Assembly: GCF_040939455.1 (NCBI RefSeq)
Contig: NC_134119.1
Span: forward strand, 9,970,501 to 10,034,500
Direction: 5' to 3'
DNA length: 64,000 bases
Source of the DNA: Microcebus murinus
Lineage: Eukaryota > Chordata > Mammalia > Primates > Cheirogaleidae
How positions within the stretch are numbered: position 1 is the first letter of the stretch; each line of letters opens with the position of its first letter. Shown in pieces: positions 11,456 through 21,666 of the stretch. A program made the position numbers and the translations under genes. The notes under the pieces are model-generated. The model made no database searches, had not been told where the DNA came from, and saw only the letters and a program-made list of their open reading frames with translations.

Positions 11456-11879
11456 GTGACAGAGGGAGCGTGACCGCTGATTCTCGGCGGGTCCCGGCGT
11501 GGCGCTCGGCCTCTGGGGTGGGTGGCGCCCCGGGAGCCCGGGGGTGGACGTGCTGACACAGGCAGTGGCTTTCCTGTGCCGCAGGAGGCCAGGGACGGAA
11601 GTGACAGCCGTTGGGCAGGACCCGTTCAGTTCCCGGGGACGGGCCAGGCTCCCCTGCCCTCCTGGCCCCGGCCAGCATGACTCGGGCTGGCCCGGGGCGA
11701 GCAGAAGTCGTGACTTGATGGAATAGGCACAAGTCAGCTTTATGATGATGAAGACGACGAAGGAAAAAAAACCCTTATTTTTCACTTTCCTTTTTTAATC
11801 GAGAAGTATGCTGTGGGTGTTCCCTGTGGTTTCTCAGTCAAAGAGGGCATTGTGTCTGCGCTCCGAGCTCCCCCGGGGG
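11456..11879. other. Unique intronic sequence
   Basis: GC-rich DNA passes into a short AT-rich patch at about 11735-11805 ('tttatgatgatgaagacgac', A-run). No exon was seen. Confidence 0.4.
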
Positions 11880-12620
11880 CTGCAGCTCGCGTGTGTCTAA
11901 CTTTAGCTTTGAACTGACGCCTTCAGGGCCGGGCCGGGTTGGGGGTCCCGGGTCCCCCGGAACAAGGCGGCAGGCTTGTCGATTGTGTCCAAAGCGTGCC
12001 TGGCGGTCGCGCCCCGTCCTCGTCCTTTTCCGAGCCGCCCCCTCCCCGGCGCCCCCCTGTCGTCCGGCCGTCCCCACCCCTCCGTGAGCAAGGAGGGGCC
12101 GGGCCCGCGGGTGGGAGACGGGGCCGGACGTGCGTGGCGTGCACCCCGAGGCGAGGTGGGGTGTCCGCCCGCACGTGGGCTCGTGCGCAGGGTCTGAGCA
12201 CAGGCGGTTTGGGGTGGCACCGGGGTGGCAGCCACGTAACCCTGAGGAGCAAAAACGCAGCAAAGTGTTGCATAAAAGTGGGGTCTCGCCACGGTCAGAC
12301 GGGGGCCCCAACGCCGCCCCGGGAGCGTGTCTCTGCGGCGAGTCCTCTCTCGTGTGTGCTCTTGCTCTTCCTTACACACCGCGTGCCTTGTCCTCGCTCG
12401 CCTCTTCTTTTCACGTTGATTTTCTGGCGGGTTTCTTCTTCTTCTTGGCCGGGAGCAGAGGCTTGGCGTGGGGCTGGCGGTGGAGCCGTGTGACGGGCGG
12501 GCTGCCCTCTCCCTGGGGCCGCCCTGGACGTGCGCCATCAGCTGCAACTGGACTTCGGGAAGCCGAGCCTTGCTGGGGACCCGGGTGCGAGTCCTCACTC
12601 ACATGGGGTCAGCCCCCGGT
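11880..12620. promoter_or_regulatory. CpG-dense intronic stretch (CpG-island-like)
   Basis: CG dinucleotides are conspicuously frequent, for example around 11990-12200 and 12480-12600. It contains overlapping chance frames on both strands, as long as 231 codons. No TATA box, initiator or exon with a good donor was recognised. It could be a methylated GC-rich intron segment or an intragenic promoter/enhancer, which sequence alone cannot decide. Confidence 0.35.
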
Positions 12621-12764
12621 GCCCTGCCAGGGCCAGGATGGGAGTGACGTTTCATCGTCTCCTAAACCCATCTGCAAAACCCAGCTGAGCTGCCGAGAAC
12701 AGAGGGGATTCCAACCCCTCCCCCACTGCCCTGGGGCCTTGTAGGACTGCGGGTTGGGCAACGT

Positions 12765-12900
12765 CATTCATTCAGTCAACAGCTACACCTGGGATAGAGG
12801 GAGAAAGGAGCTCGGTCCCTGCCTTCAGGGAGCACGCAGTCTGCTGGGAGAGACAGCTAAGGGCATAAAAGGGGGTCACAGGGGGCCAGTTGAACAATGT
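12765..12900 (-). mobile_element. L2 LINE fragment, antisense
   Basis: 'cattcattcagtcaacagct' then 'gtccctgccttcagggagca' is antisense L2. It abuts the duplicated MIR that follows. Confidence 0.7.
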
Positions 12901-12904
12901 GGTT

Positions 12905-13195
12905 CATAGCAGAGGGATGAAGCCGGACAGCCTGGGTTCAAATCGTGGTTCTATCACTTACTCGCTGTGTGACACTGGGCAAGTTACTTAACCTCTCTGT
13001 GCCTGTAAAGTGGGATGATGATAGCACTTAAAAAAGAGGTGACCGTAAAGGTTCTATCACTTACTCGCTGTGTGACACTGGGCAAGTTACTTAACCTCTC
13101 TGTGCCTGTAAAGTGGGATGATGATAGCACTTAAAAAAGAGATGACCGTAAAGCATTAGGCAGAGGGCCTGACATTGGATAAATGTTAGCTGTTC
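12905..13195 (+). mobile_element. MIR SINE, sense, with an internal 103-bp tandem duplication
   Basis: The element reads 'gcctgggttcaaatcgtggt', 'ctgtgtgacactgggcaagt' and 'tacttaacctctctgtgcct', the sense MIR head and core. The block 12947-13049 is repeated immediately at 13050-13152 with one substitution that I can see (gaggtgacc versus gagatgacc). The host MIR is ancient but the two copies are almost identical, so the duplication is much younger than the SINE. Confidence 0.9.
12947..13152 (+). repeat. 103-bp direct tandem duplication, two copies
   Basis: Copies 12947-13049 and 13050-13152 start with 'ggttctatcacttactcgct' and end with 'gaccgtaaa'. They differ at a single base. Confidence 0.95.
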
Positions 13196-13199
13196 TTAT

Positions 13200-13400
13200 T
13201 TGTTTATAGAGATAAGAGCCATAGCAGACAGAAAAGGGCTACATAATAGAGAGAGTAGTGAGGCCCAGGGAGTCTGGGGTGGCTTCCTGGAGGAGGTGAC
13301 TTTGGAGTGGCGGGGCGGTATTACAGGACATGAAGGAAGAGTGAAGGAACTACTGGTTATGTGCAGAGGCGAGAGGACAGTCTGAGAGCTCAGGGCCCGA
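13200..13400 (-). mobile_element. L2 LINE fragment, antisense
   Basis: 'ggtggcttcctggaggaggt' followed by 'gactttggagtggcg' and 'gaggcgagaggacag' matches the antisense L2 'aggaggtgacattt' region. It probably continues the L2 relic at 12765-12900, interrupted by the MIR. Confidence 0.6.
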
Positions 13401-15239
13401 GTCTGCGCACAGGTGGGTTTTGACTGGCCCAGGGCTTTGAGCAACAGTCGACTCTGGGGACCCGAGTAACAGCTGGGAGATTTCTCACACAGAGCTGGAT
13501 TTCCAGCACAGAGGATCTGGCTGCACGGGGCCGTGTCCTGCAGGGCAGGTGCGGGCAGCGGGGCGGTGGCCCTCCCTTTAGACCGTGCCCGGGCTCCCTG
13601 GCATCCTCGGCGCCGACCAGGCCTAGCTCGCTCTTCGCGCGGCTCCTCTGGGCAGCTCACTGGCCGCGCCTGGGCAGAGGCCTCTGTTCACGGTGGGGAG
13701 GCTCTTCCCGCCGCCAAGCCGGCCGCCGCATGTCACGGGCAGCCTTGTACGAAGCATGGGGCGGTTCCGACCCACAGATTCCCGCGGGCACCGGGGGGGT
13801 CGCTGGGGCCTGATGAAGTTCCTCTTTAGGCGGCACGCCTGCGCGGACCTGGCCGGGGCGCATGACGCGCGCTCTCTCACGCTGGGGGGTGGCATGCGGC
13901 CCCTTTGTCGTTGGCTTTAAACACAGAAGGCAACGGGCTAGCCCTCCACGAATTTATAGGAGGGAGCAAGTCAGTTTTCCTTGGTCCCTCCAAATCCCAC
14001 GCCTGCTAAAAAGCCAGTGCCCTGGGGTCCGTCTGCACCCTGCCAGTCGGCAGAGGAAACCCGGTTCAGAACTGGACGAGACAGACCCCGCGCCGGACAG
14101 GGGCGAGGTGTGTGGACTTACACAGCGACAAGCCTCGTCCTGGGCAGTTTAGATGGAATGTGTCCCCTTCTACCGCCCTTTAAATCAGGGAGAAGCTGCG
14201 TCCTCTTGGAGGCGCGCCTGTGGCCGCACTCGGATCCCGTTAGCACGGAGGCTTTGGGGCCGGCTGGATCCCGGCCCCACGGAGCGGGGTCGGGTCTTGC
14301 TGTGCCCGCCCGGAGGCCCGTGCTAGTCGCCCAGTGACTGAGTGTCCATTTGGGGACTGTGCTGGCCTCGTTTCCAAGTGCGGATGACTTGCAGGAGGTG
14401 GGCACGCCCGTTTGCTGTCACGCTCAGGACGGTCTGTGCTGCCTTCCTGGTGACAGCTTTTCTCGGTTGACAGAGGACTTCGGAGTTTGAGCCCAGGGTA
14501 GGCCCCAGGCCCCGGTGATCCTTAAGGAGTCAGAGTGAGCTCTTCCTTCTTGCGACAAACTTCTTTTCCCTTTCCATCAGAGTGTTCTTCCTGGCACACT
14601 GTGACCCCTCAGCCAGTCACCTCCGTGCTGTGTGTGGGGGGTGGTGAGACCCCCCCCCCACTGTGAAGTGCCTGGCAGGGGCCTCCTCGGTGGCAGCCAG
14701 GCTCCACCCCCAGCCTCGGGCTTCAGGATGCAGCTGGATCCACCTCTTCACCAGGGGAGGCTGCAGCCTCTATGAACAAGAATCCGAAAATAGCAGCGGA
14801 GGAAAAGGGCTTTGGGGGCATTAAGTAGAGCTGGGGGATGGAGCCTTGACAAACCCCCCGGAGTGAAGTGTGCGTGAGTGACTGATGTGTGCTATTAATA
14901 CGCTTCCACTTGAAAGTAAAAGGAAAATGTTTCAACAGAGAGGAAATAGGAGGAGCAGGTGTAGCAGAAAAGCAGCCAGCGGGGGCAGCTGCCCGGCTTG
15001 CTGTTGGTTCCCCGTTGTGCCCCGTTCTGAGCTGGGCACCTGAGGCAGCTCGCTTACCCTCTCTGAGCTAATGTACGGAAGCAGAGTGGCCGGCACAGAG
15101 CTCGGCACGGGGCAGGAGCAGGGCGCCGGGGCCTTGTCTTGCCTCTGTGTCCGTGTTCCAGGGGAGACTAACAACCAGACCAACTAACGGTGACGTCCAG
15201 ACGGCCTGGAGGGAGTCTGCATGGGTGACGGCGGGGACT
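13401..15239. other. GC-rich unique intronic sequence
   Basis: No exon was recognised. CG-rich blocks lie at about 13550-13900 and 14190-14330, a C10 run at 14650-14659, and a degraded MIR-like segment at about 15020-15115 ('ctcgcttaccctctctgagc'). Several frames near 100 codons lack domains. Confidence 0.45.
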
Positions 15240-15420
15240 GCTGGCGTGTGCCGAGCTCTTACTGTGTGTGGGGTGCTGTGCTGAGCACCTCTCGCCTGCT
15301 CTGCCGTCTGACGCTCAGCACAGCTCCCGCAGCGGGCGTCTGTCGCCGTCCCCCTTGTGCCCGCGGGGACTCAGAGGCGCGGCTGGTGTTCCGCGGCGCA
15401 GGCGAGTCCCGGATCTGAGA
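15240..15420 (-). mobile_element. MIR SINE fragment, antisense, CpG-rich
   Basis: 'gagctcttactgtgtgtggg', 'gtgctgtgctgagcacctct' and 'gggactcagaggcgcggctg' are antisense MIR with many CpG substitutions. Confidence 0.55.
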
Positions 15421-15652
15421 CACGAGAAAGCGGCTGGTCCCGGGCCCCCTGTTCTGGGCCCGCTCTTTGCTGGTGTCCCGTTCGCGTCACAGCGGGCAGT
15501 GTCTACCCACCACCTGGTGCCGAAGTCGGCACGGACGAGACTCACGCGTGGACTCGGCTGCCCTGGGTCTCCCCGCGCACCTCTGCTCCTCAGGGGGCCG
15601 CGCGGTCTTTGCCCGCGGTGGCACCGCGCCAGGTTGCTGCCGCTCTGGAGGA

Positions 15653-15971
15653 GCCTCGGGTGGGGCGGCTGGCCTCGCCCAGGGTCCTGGCGACCGAGAC
15701 CCCCATGGGGTGGAGAGACGCCCAAGGATGAGAGGCGCGCTCCCCTGAGAGGGCAGGAGACTGGCCGTGTCCAGCTGGGACCGCCCCCCGCGAATGGAGG
15801 TGCCTCGGGTAGGGCGGCTGGTGGCGCCCAGGGTCCTGGTGGCCGAGACCCCCCCCATGGGGTGGAGAGACCCCCATGGGGTGGAGAGAGGCCCAAGGAT
15901 GAGAGGCGCTCTCCCCCGAGAGGGCAGGAGACTCGCCGTGTCCAGCTGGGACCAACCCCCGCGAATGGGAA
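15653..15971 (+). repeat. 149-bp tandem repeat, two copies, second with a 20-bp internal duplication
   Basis: Copy 1 spans 15653-15801 and copy 2 spans 15802-15971; both begin 'gcctcgggt.gggcggctgg' and end near 'gaccnnccccgcgaatgg'. Copy 2 is longer because 'ccccatggggtggagagac' occurs twice in it. The unit is G+C-rich. The frames of 390 codons (+, 15268-16440) and 347 codons (-, 15487-16530) owe much of their length to this stop-poor repeat. Confidence 0.85.
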
Positions 15972-16129
15972 GGTGAGCGGGACTGTCTGCAGGATCGACA
16001 GCGTGTCTCCAGTATGTCATCGATTTCCGTCGCTCAGATGCGACCCGGTGCCACCTGCCCTTGCCCCATGCCCACAGCAGCCACAGGGGACGAGGAGAGT
16101 CACAGCAGTGCAGGAGGAGGACGGTGTCC

Positions 16130-16320
16130 GCCGAGCACCTATGTGCGCCGACACTGGCCCTAGGAGCGCACGTGCACCAAGCCGTCAGCCTGGTCACTGT
16201 GGACTCGCGGGTGCTCCTCCCGCCGCACACGGGCGCAGAGGCGCTTTCGGAGGGTCTGAGGGACCTGCCCAAGGCCAGCAGCGGCCGGTGCGGCAGTCGG
16301 GACTGGACCTTGGGTTGGCC
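16130..16320 (-). mobile_element. MIR SINE fragment, antisense, diverged
   Basis: 'gagcacctatgtgcgccgac' followed by 'gagggacctgcccaaggcca' matches antisense MIR in order. Confidence 0.5.
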
Positions 16321-16589
16321 AGCTCCCAAGGCCCCTGCTGCTTTGCAACCTCCTCTTCCGTTTTCCCGACGGCAGCACCAGGCCCAGACGGTTTTGGTGA
16401 CTCTGCAGCCGCCACGTGGCCAGCTGGAGGCTCGCTGTGACACTCCAGCCCCAACCAGGAGCTGCCCCTCGGGTGCCCGGGTGCTGCGCGCACGTGGACA
16501 CGTTGCAGAGCAGGGGACACGGGACGACATGAAAGGGTCACGCTCGGCCTTGACGGGGGCCCAGCCCGCGCTGGCTTGGAGGCGGTTGA

Positions 16590-17260
16590 AAGGACAGCGG
16601 CGATAAGGAGCCGCTTTATCACGAGTGACAGGCGCGCTTCCTCCCTCTGCGGAGCCTTAAGCCTCTTCCAAGTGGCCTGGCCTAGGGCCGGCCTGCCCCC
16701 AGGGCTGGCGGGGGCCGTGAGCCCGAGCGCTGGGGGCGGTGGGTGCCAGGCCTTTGAAGCCACCGGTCAGGCGTGGCCCTTATCTCGGCTGTGCGCTGGG
16801 CCGGAAAGGGAAGAGGGGGAAAGGCGCTCTCCTGCGCTTTGTGCTGGGGCCTGCGGGGCTTGTTTCCCGCTTCCCTGCGAAAGGATGAGGGATGGGCGCT
16901 GGGGGCGCCCGGGCTGGCGGGCTGTGCCGGCGCGCTCACGCACACCCGCGCCAGGGTTGCGCGGTCCCCGCCGCCCTTCTCGACGGCTGGGAACCCGCTC
17001 ATGCGGGGCCTGGCGCCCGGCCTCGTCTAGACGGGAAGGTGTGATGGGATTTAGAGGCGAGGCCCCCGCTCCTGCCGCGGGAGCGGTGCACCCGCGAGGC
17101 GGTTGGGGTGGCGGCGTGGGCCGGGTCTGGGATGCGCAGGGCTGCGGCGCCCGGCCGAGCGGGACAAGCGGAGTCGGTGGCACCAATGGGGCGGGGAGTA
17201 GGTGCGCGAGAGTCTAGCGGGAAGGCGGCCGGACCACGGCAAGATCCTTCCGCACCTTCG
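16590..17260. promoter_or_regulatory. CpG-dense intronic stretch next to a GT-rich tract
   Basis: CG dinucleotides are dense, particularly at 16900-17230, and GC boxes (GGGCGG-like) occur. No exon could be assigned. The 213-codon + frame 16576-17217 has no recognisable domain. A Z-DNA-prone tract follows immediately. A role as an intragenic promoter or enhancer is possible but unproven. Confidence 0.35.
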
Positions 17261-17283
17261 CAGGGAGTAGGGCTGGGGCGAGG

Positions 17284-17399
17284 CGTGCGTGCGTGTGCTT
17301 GCGTGTGCGTGTGCGTGCGTGTGTATGCGTGCGCGCATGCGTGTGTGTATGTATGCGCGCGTGTATGTATGCGTGTGTGTATGTATGCGCGTGTGTGAT
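17284..17399 (+). repeat. Alternating purine-pyrimidine tract (GTGC/GTAT/GCGC)
   Basis: About 116 bp of almost strictly alternating purine and pyrimidine, made of gt, gc and at steps such as 'gcgtgtgcgtgtgcgtgcgt' and 'gtatgtatgcgcgcgtgtat'. Such sequence favours left-handed Z-DNA under negative supercoiling. The 140-, 95- and 96-codon frames through it (Thr/His/Ala or Val/Cys/Ala repeats) are low-complexity artefacts. Confidence 0.9.
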
Positions 17400-18584
17400 G
17401 GGGGGTGGGGAATATTCTCAACTGGTAAATGTGAAACTCAGCGGGGAGAAAAGAGTGAGAGATGTGCAGATTGATACCCGAGTAGATGTGCGCACAGCCG
17501 GGCGTGCGTAGGGACTTGGGTGTGCCCTGGGGTGTCCCTGGCCAGTGTGTACTGGCTCATAAGAGCTGATTGTTAAAATTTGAGGACTTCCACATTTTAC
17601 TGTAATCCGTGCTCCTGAGGTTGCTGGGTCCCCTGTGTCCACATGGGGAAACGGTGTGCAGTGACACTACCGTGCATCTCATCCCAACCCCACCTGCAGC
17701 GACAGCACGTTGGAGGCTGGAAACCAGCCGTGGGGGGAGGATTTGCACCGGGCGCGTGGGTGGCAAACGCGATGAGCCAAGCTTTTTTCTTGGAGAGCTG
17801 GTTGTTAGCCATTTCCGGGCCCACCGTTGTAGACCCTTCGGCTGCATGTGCACACATGAGCAAGGAAGGTAGAGAGGCAGTCGGAAGGGCTACCCGAACA
17901 AATGCCACTTGTAGTTTCTGGACACTACATCACGTTTTTGCACGTTGCTTCGCTGATTCTCTACTTCTGTGAACACAGGGCCATCTCCTGGCACATGGCC
18001 AGGCAGAGGTACTTTTTCTTCTCCCGGTCTCTAGCAAACCTTCTCGAGTCCTTTCGGAAGGGTGTCTGGATGCTGACACCTTTTCTTAACAGGTTTGTTG
18101 ATGATTTACTGGCTTCGGAAACTGCCCACCCTGGGGCTCCCCAGCCCTGGTTCCGCCCGTGCCTGGCACCAAGCCTGTTCTGATGTGCTTTGTGCGCCAG
18201 TCCGGTGTTCTGCAAACTGGTTCCCTGGGGATGGAGACATGTCGGTTGATTTCGTGCTGCTGAGCGTTTTCAGCAAGTGTGATTATGTTAATGGCACCTT
18301 TGTTTTGTCGTGTATTTGTGTACACCTGCGACTTCCACCTGGTGCCCCTGGTTTCCTGTTGATGGTAGTGATGTGAAGTTGCTCTTAAATTTCTGTAAAT
18401 AACGGTGAGAATTAGATTTCAGAGACTGAGTAACTAACAGTTCTGTAAAAGATGAAGAATGTGGCTGGAGAATGGCTCGGGCGTGGGGAGCGGTGCAATG
18501 GCCGTTCGTGGCTGTGCTTTCCTCCCCCTTCAGAGACAGCTGGAACAGAATATCGTATGGCTGTCAAGAGAATGGGCCGTGGAG
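17400..18584. other. Unique intronic sequence
   Basis: No exon or confident repeat was recognised. The GC content drops towards that of a typical intron. Confidence 0.4.
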
Positions 18585-18810
18585 CTAGACCCGCTGGATT
18601 AGAATGCTGGCTTCCGTCTTCCTGGCTGTGTGACCTTGAGCAAATTGCCTAACCTCTCTGTGCCTCAGTTCCCTCTTGCATAAAATTGTAGTGCATCTCT
18701 CATCAGTCTGGGATGAAGGTTGATAGATACCAGTCAGCACTTAGAGCAGCAATGCCTGATACATTAGCAAGCACTCGGTACATTATTAGCTGCTGCTGTC
18801 GTTGCTATTA
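18585..18810 (+). mobile_element. MIR SINE, sense
   Basis: 'ggagctagacccgctggatt', 'ctggctgtgtgaccttgagc', 'aacctctctgtgcctcagtt' and the 3' 'tacattattagctgctgctg' follow the sense MIR layout almost end to end. Confidence 0.85.
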
Positions 18811-18889
18811 TGATTAATTATAGCATCTCCCTATTATATAGATTTTTCCCTGGCGTGGCTCCTTTTGTGATTAGGTGGCGCTCAACAAG

Positions 18890-20504
18890 TATTTGTTGAC
18901 TTGAATTGAATTTAACATTTTTAGAAGCTGCTAGGCCTGGCCCCTCTCAACCAGGAAAAAGCAATTCGGGAACCAGACAGGAAGTAAGCAGCGATTTTGT
19001 TTCCAGTGAGCACCACGTCATCGCCGCATGTGTCAGACAGTCACCTTGCCCCACGCGCCTCCCCTTTGGGAATACCTCTCTAGATGCTCATTTGGACCGT
19101 GAGCAAGAAGCCCGGGAGACTCCCAGACTGGCTGGGGTGTGTGTCCTTACTGGGTACGTTTCTCAGCAGTAGGATCGTTTGACTTTTTGGACGTGGCAGT
19201 TTCTTTCAGATTCACTTTCAGCACTGGCTTTTTAGAGAAATGATTTTCTTATGAGGCCTTTTGGGAAGCAGACTTGCGCACTGATACATCTGCTGTTGGT
19301 ACCGTGAGTTTGTTTAGACTGAGGCTGCCCTACGCATGGTTGTGTTATTCTCGTGGAAATGCAGTTGAGGAGACCACGAGGGCATTGAGGACTTGGTGTC
19401 ACGGTGATGGGGTGATGAGTCTTTCAGTTAGACTTCGGTTTAGTTGCATCTAGCAGAAAACCCCAAATTTTCTGTTCACCCAAGAGTTTATTTTGCTATG
19501 TAGAAGGTGTAGAGGCTTAGAGGTGGGTAGTCCAAAGTGCTATGATATGTCATCAGGAATCCAGGTTCCTTCTCTCCTCCTGCTACACTTGGGGTCACCT
19601 CCTGGTCCAGAATAATTGCTGGAACTCCAGCCATTGCATCCACATTCCAACTAGTGGAATTCCAAGGAGGAAAAGAGACAGGGCAAGAGGGGCCCACTCT
19701 CCAGCTTGGTGAGCTTCCTCCCAGGAACAGTTCTGCGAGTCTCTTGCACATTTCTGCTTACATCTCACCGGGCAAATCTAGTGATGTGGCCATGCTCACC
19801 TGCAAGGACGCTCAGACGTGTAGACTCTGAGCTGGGCTCATTGCCACCCGAGGTCATCGGGGTCCTGTTATTAAGGAAGGGAGACTGGATAATGAATAAG
19901 AGTAAGTGGTCTCTGCCACAACAGATAAGCTTAAAAAAGATACCACAATGCTGTTTTCATGGTAAAAATTTAAAGTTTTGGGAGATGTGGCCTGTTGTTT
20001 GTTGTCTGATTTGCCATAGCCTGTGGTCTAGGGAGGTGAGTCTCAAACTTGTAGTCGTGGCAGGGCTTTGGGACAGGCCCATGGCGGACGGTGGGACAGG
20101 AGAGGTCTCCCGTGCTGGGTGGTCCCCAGGGACCTTTGGGATTCTCTTTTGCGAGGCTGCGCCCCGAGGTCCGGACTCCAGCCTTGCGCCTTTCAAGCCC
20201 GCCCGTCTCCTTCAGTGCTGAGCGTGCAGTGCCCGCGACTCCACGCGGCACATAGTAGGTGCTTTCTCCACAGTCAGGCAAAGAATACGTGAATCTGAGC
20301 CTTGGTTTCCTCATCTGTAAGGTACAATTGAGCACACCCTCGTCCTCGCGGTCTTTGTAGATAGCGCATGTTCTCGGCCGCAGAGAAAGTCGGCGCTCAA
20401 AGTGCTGGGCAAAGCATGGCTATTTTTACTTATTTAATAAGTTTTTAAAAATTACAGTAAAGGTAATATATGCTTATTATAGAATGTTTAGAAAATACGG
20501 TCTA
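18890..20504. other. Intronic sequence, mostly unique
   Basis: A sense MIR fragment lies at about 20285-20415 ('gagccttggtttcctcatct', 'aaagtgctgggc'). The rest was not recognised. The 171-codon + frame at 19706-20221 has no domain and no supporting splice pattern. Confidence 0.45.
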
Positions 20505-21150
20505 TTCATTACTGAGGCCCCTACGTGCCAGGCTCTTAGCCCCCACAGAGTGTTCGTTCCAGTGAGGGGCAGACATTGAGCAGGTTAAACCACAAACAGG
20601 ATCAGTTTAGGTTGTGGTGAAGCATTTTGAAAGGAAGCTGGATGATAAGAGGGAATGCCTGGGGAGGGGGTTTATTTTATATTAGGGTACTAGGGAGAAT
20701 CCTCCCTGGAGATGAGCTCATTTAAGTCAATATTTGAACCAATGGTAAGGAACCAGGCAGGTGAGAATTAGGGAAAGGTCATTCCAGATGGAACAGCAAG
20801 TGCAAAGGCCCTGAGGCAGGGTGAGCTTGGCTGTTTGAGAAATAACAAGGATACTTGTGTGGCTGCCTGCAGTGGACAAGGGACAGAAGGGAGAACTCAA
20901 AGCTGGAGAGAGAAGAGAAAGAATCAGATGATGTGCAGGACTTGTGCAGGGCATGGAATTTGGATTTAATTCTTTACGTGCCGGGGAGCCATTGGTGGGT
21001 TTTAAGTAGGGAAGTGACACAATCTTACTTGCTTTTGAAAGATCCCTCTGGCTGCCTAAGGAGACTCTATTTAGGATGAGGACAAGAGCAGAGGTGGAGA
21101 TTAGGGGGTGGATGCAGTGGTCCAGGTGAAAGACGTGGGGCTGGGGCCCG
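20505..21150 (-). mobile_element. L2 LINE, antisense, about 650 bp
   Basis: Long antisense L2: 'tacgtgccaggctcttagcc', 'ggaacagcaagtgcaaaggc', 'cttgtgcagggcatggaatt', 'tggatttaattctttacgtg' and 'gggaagtgacacaatcttac'. A 227-codon minus-strand frame (20727-21410) runs in the LINE's sense direction. It starts outside the element, matches no known protein domain that I can see and is best read as a chance frame in an L2 relic. Confidence 0.85.
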
Positions 21151-21295
21151 GGGCGGTGGAAGAGGGTGAGGAGTGGAGGCTGAGGGGTGCTCTGACAGTG
21201 CTGCTGGCAGCGTGTCGCGTCCGGCTGGGGGCAGCGTTTCACTGCAGGTGTTCTGCAGAACGAGCCCCCTCCCTGCAAATGTGAGCTTAATTTAA

Positions 21296-21477
21296 GAGTG
21301 GTTCTCAGTGGGGGTGACTTTGTCCCCCAGGAGGCAACGTTGGCATCCCAGCTGGGGAGGGGCCAGGGATGCCGATGAACATCCCCCAGTGCACAGGGCA
21401 GCCTCCCCAAAACAGATTATCGGGCCCCAAATCAATAGTCGGCCGTGGTCAGTCATACCGAGGTTGAGAAACCCTGA
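21296..21477. mobile_element. hAT-type MITE relic (MER class)
   Basis: The ends are imperfect inverted repeats: 'gagtggttctcagtgggggt' on the left and 'gaggttgagaaaccctg' on the right. The interior ('cccaggaggcaacgttggca', 'cagggatgccgatgaacatc', 'gcacagggcagcctccccaa') matches a common mammalian MER element of the hAT superfamily. Confidence 0.7.
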
Positions 21478-21640
21478 TTTATTCGTTTTTTTGCCCCCGT
21501 ATCTTAAAGAAATTGTGGGATAAGGATAATCCCAAATGTGAGCGCCCATCCAGAGGGTACCGGATTCTCCACTGAAGGGCTGTGTGTCCGTTATTCCGGA
21601 GGGCGGCGCTCAGCTTCACACCCCTGCCCTGAGCGCGCTC

Positions 21641-21666
21641 TGCTGAATGAATGAATGAATGAATGA
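21641..21666 (+). repeat. (TGAA)n microsatellite
   Basis: Five to six tandem TGAA units at 'ctgaatgaatgaatgaatga'. Confidence 0.9.

Noticed and set aside
12905..13195. tRNA gene (tRNA-like A/B-box wording)
   Set aside because: The tRNA similarity is that of the MIR SINE head. It cannot fold as a complete tRNA.
15268..16440. 390-codon + frame (and 347-codon minus frame 15487-16530) as genes
   Set aside because: Composition is Pro/Arg/Gly/Ala-rich as expected for CpG-rich DNA, the frames overlap on opposite strands, no domain is recognisable, and the length depends on a tandem repeat.
20727..21410. 227-codon minus-strand frame as an L2 reverse transcriptase or host gene
   Set aside because: It lies over an antisense L2 relic but shows no reverse-transcriptase motif such as YxDD in the visible peptide, and its N-terminal part comes from non-L2 sequence.
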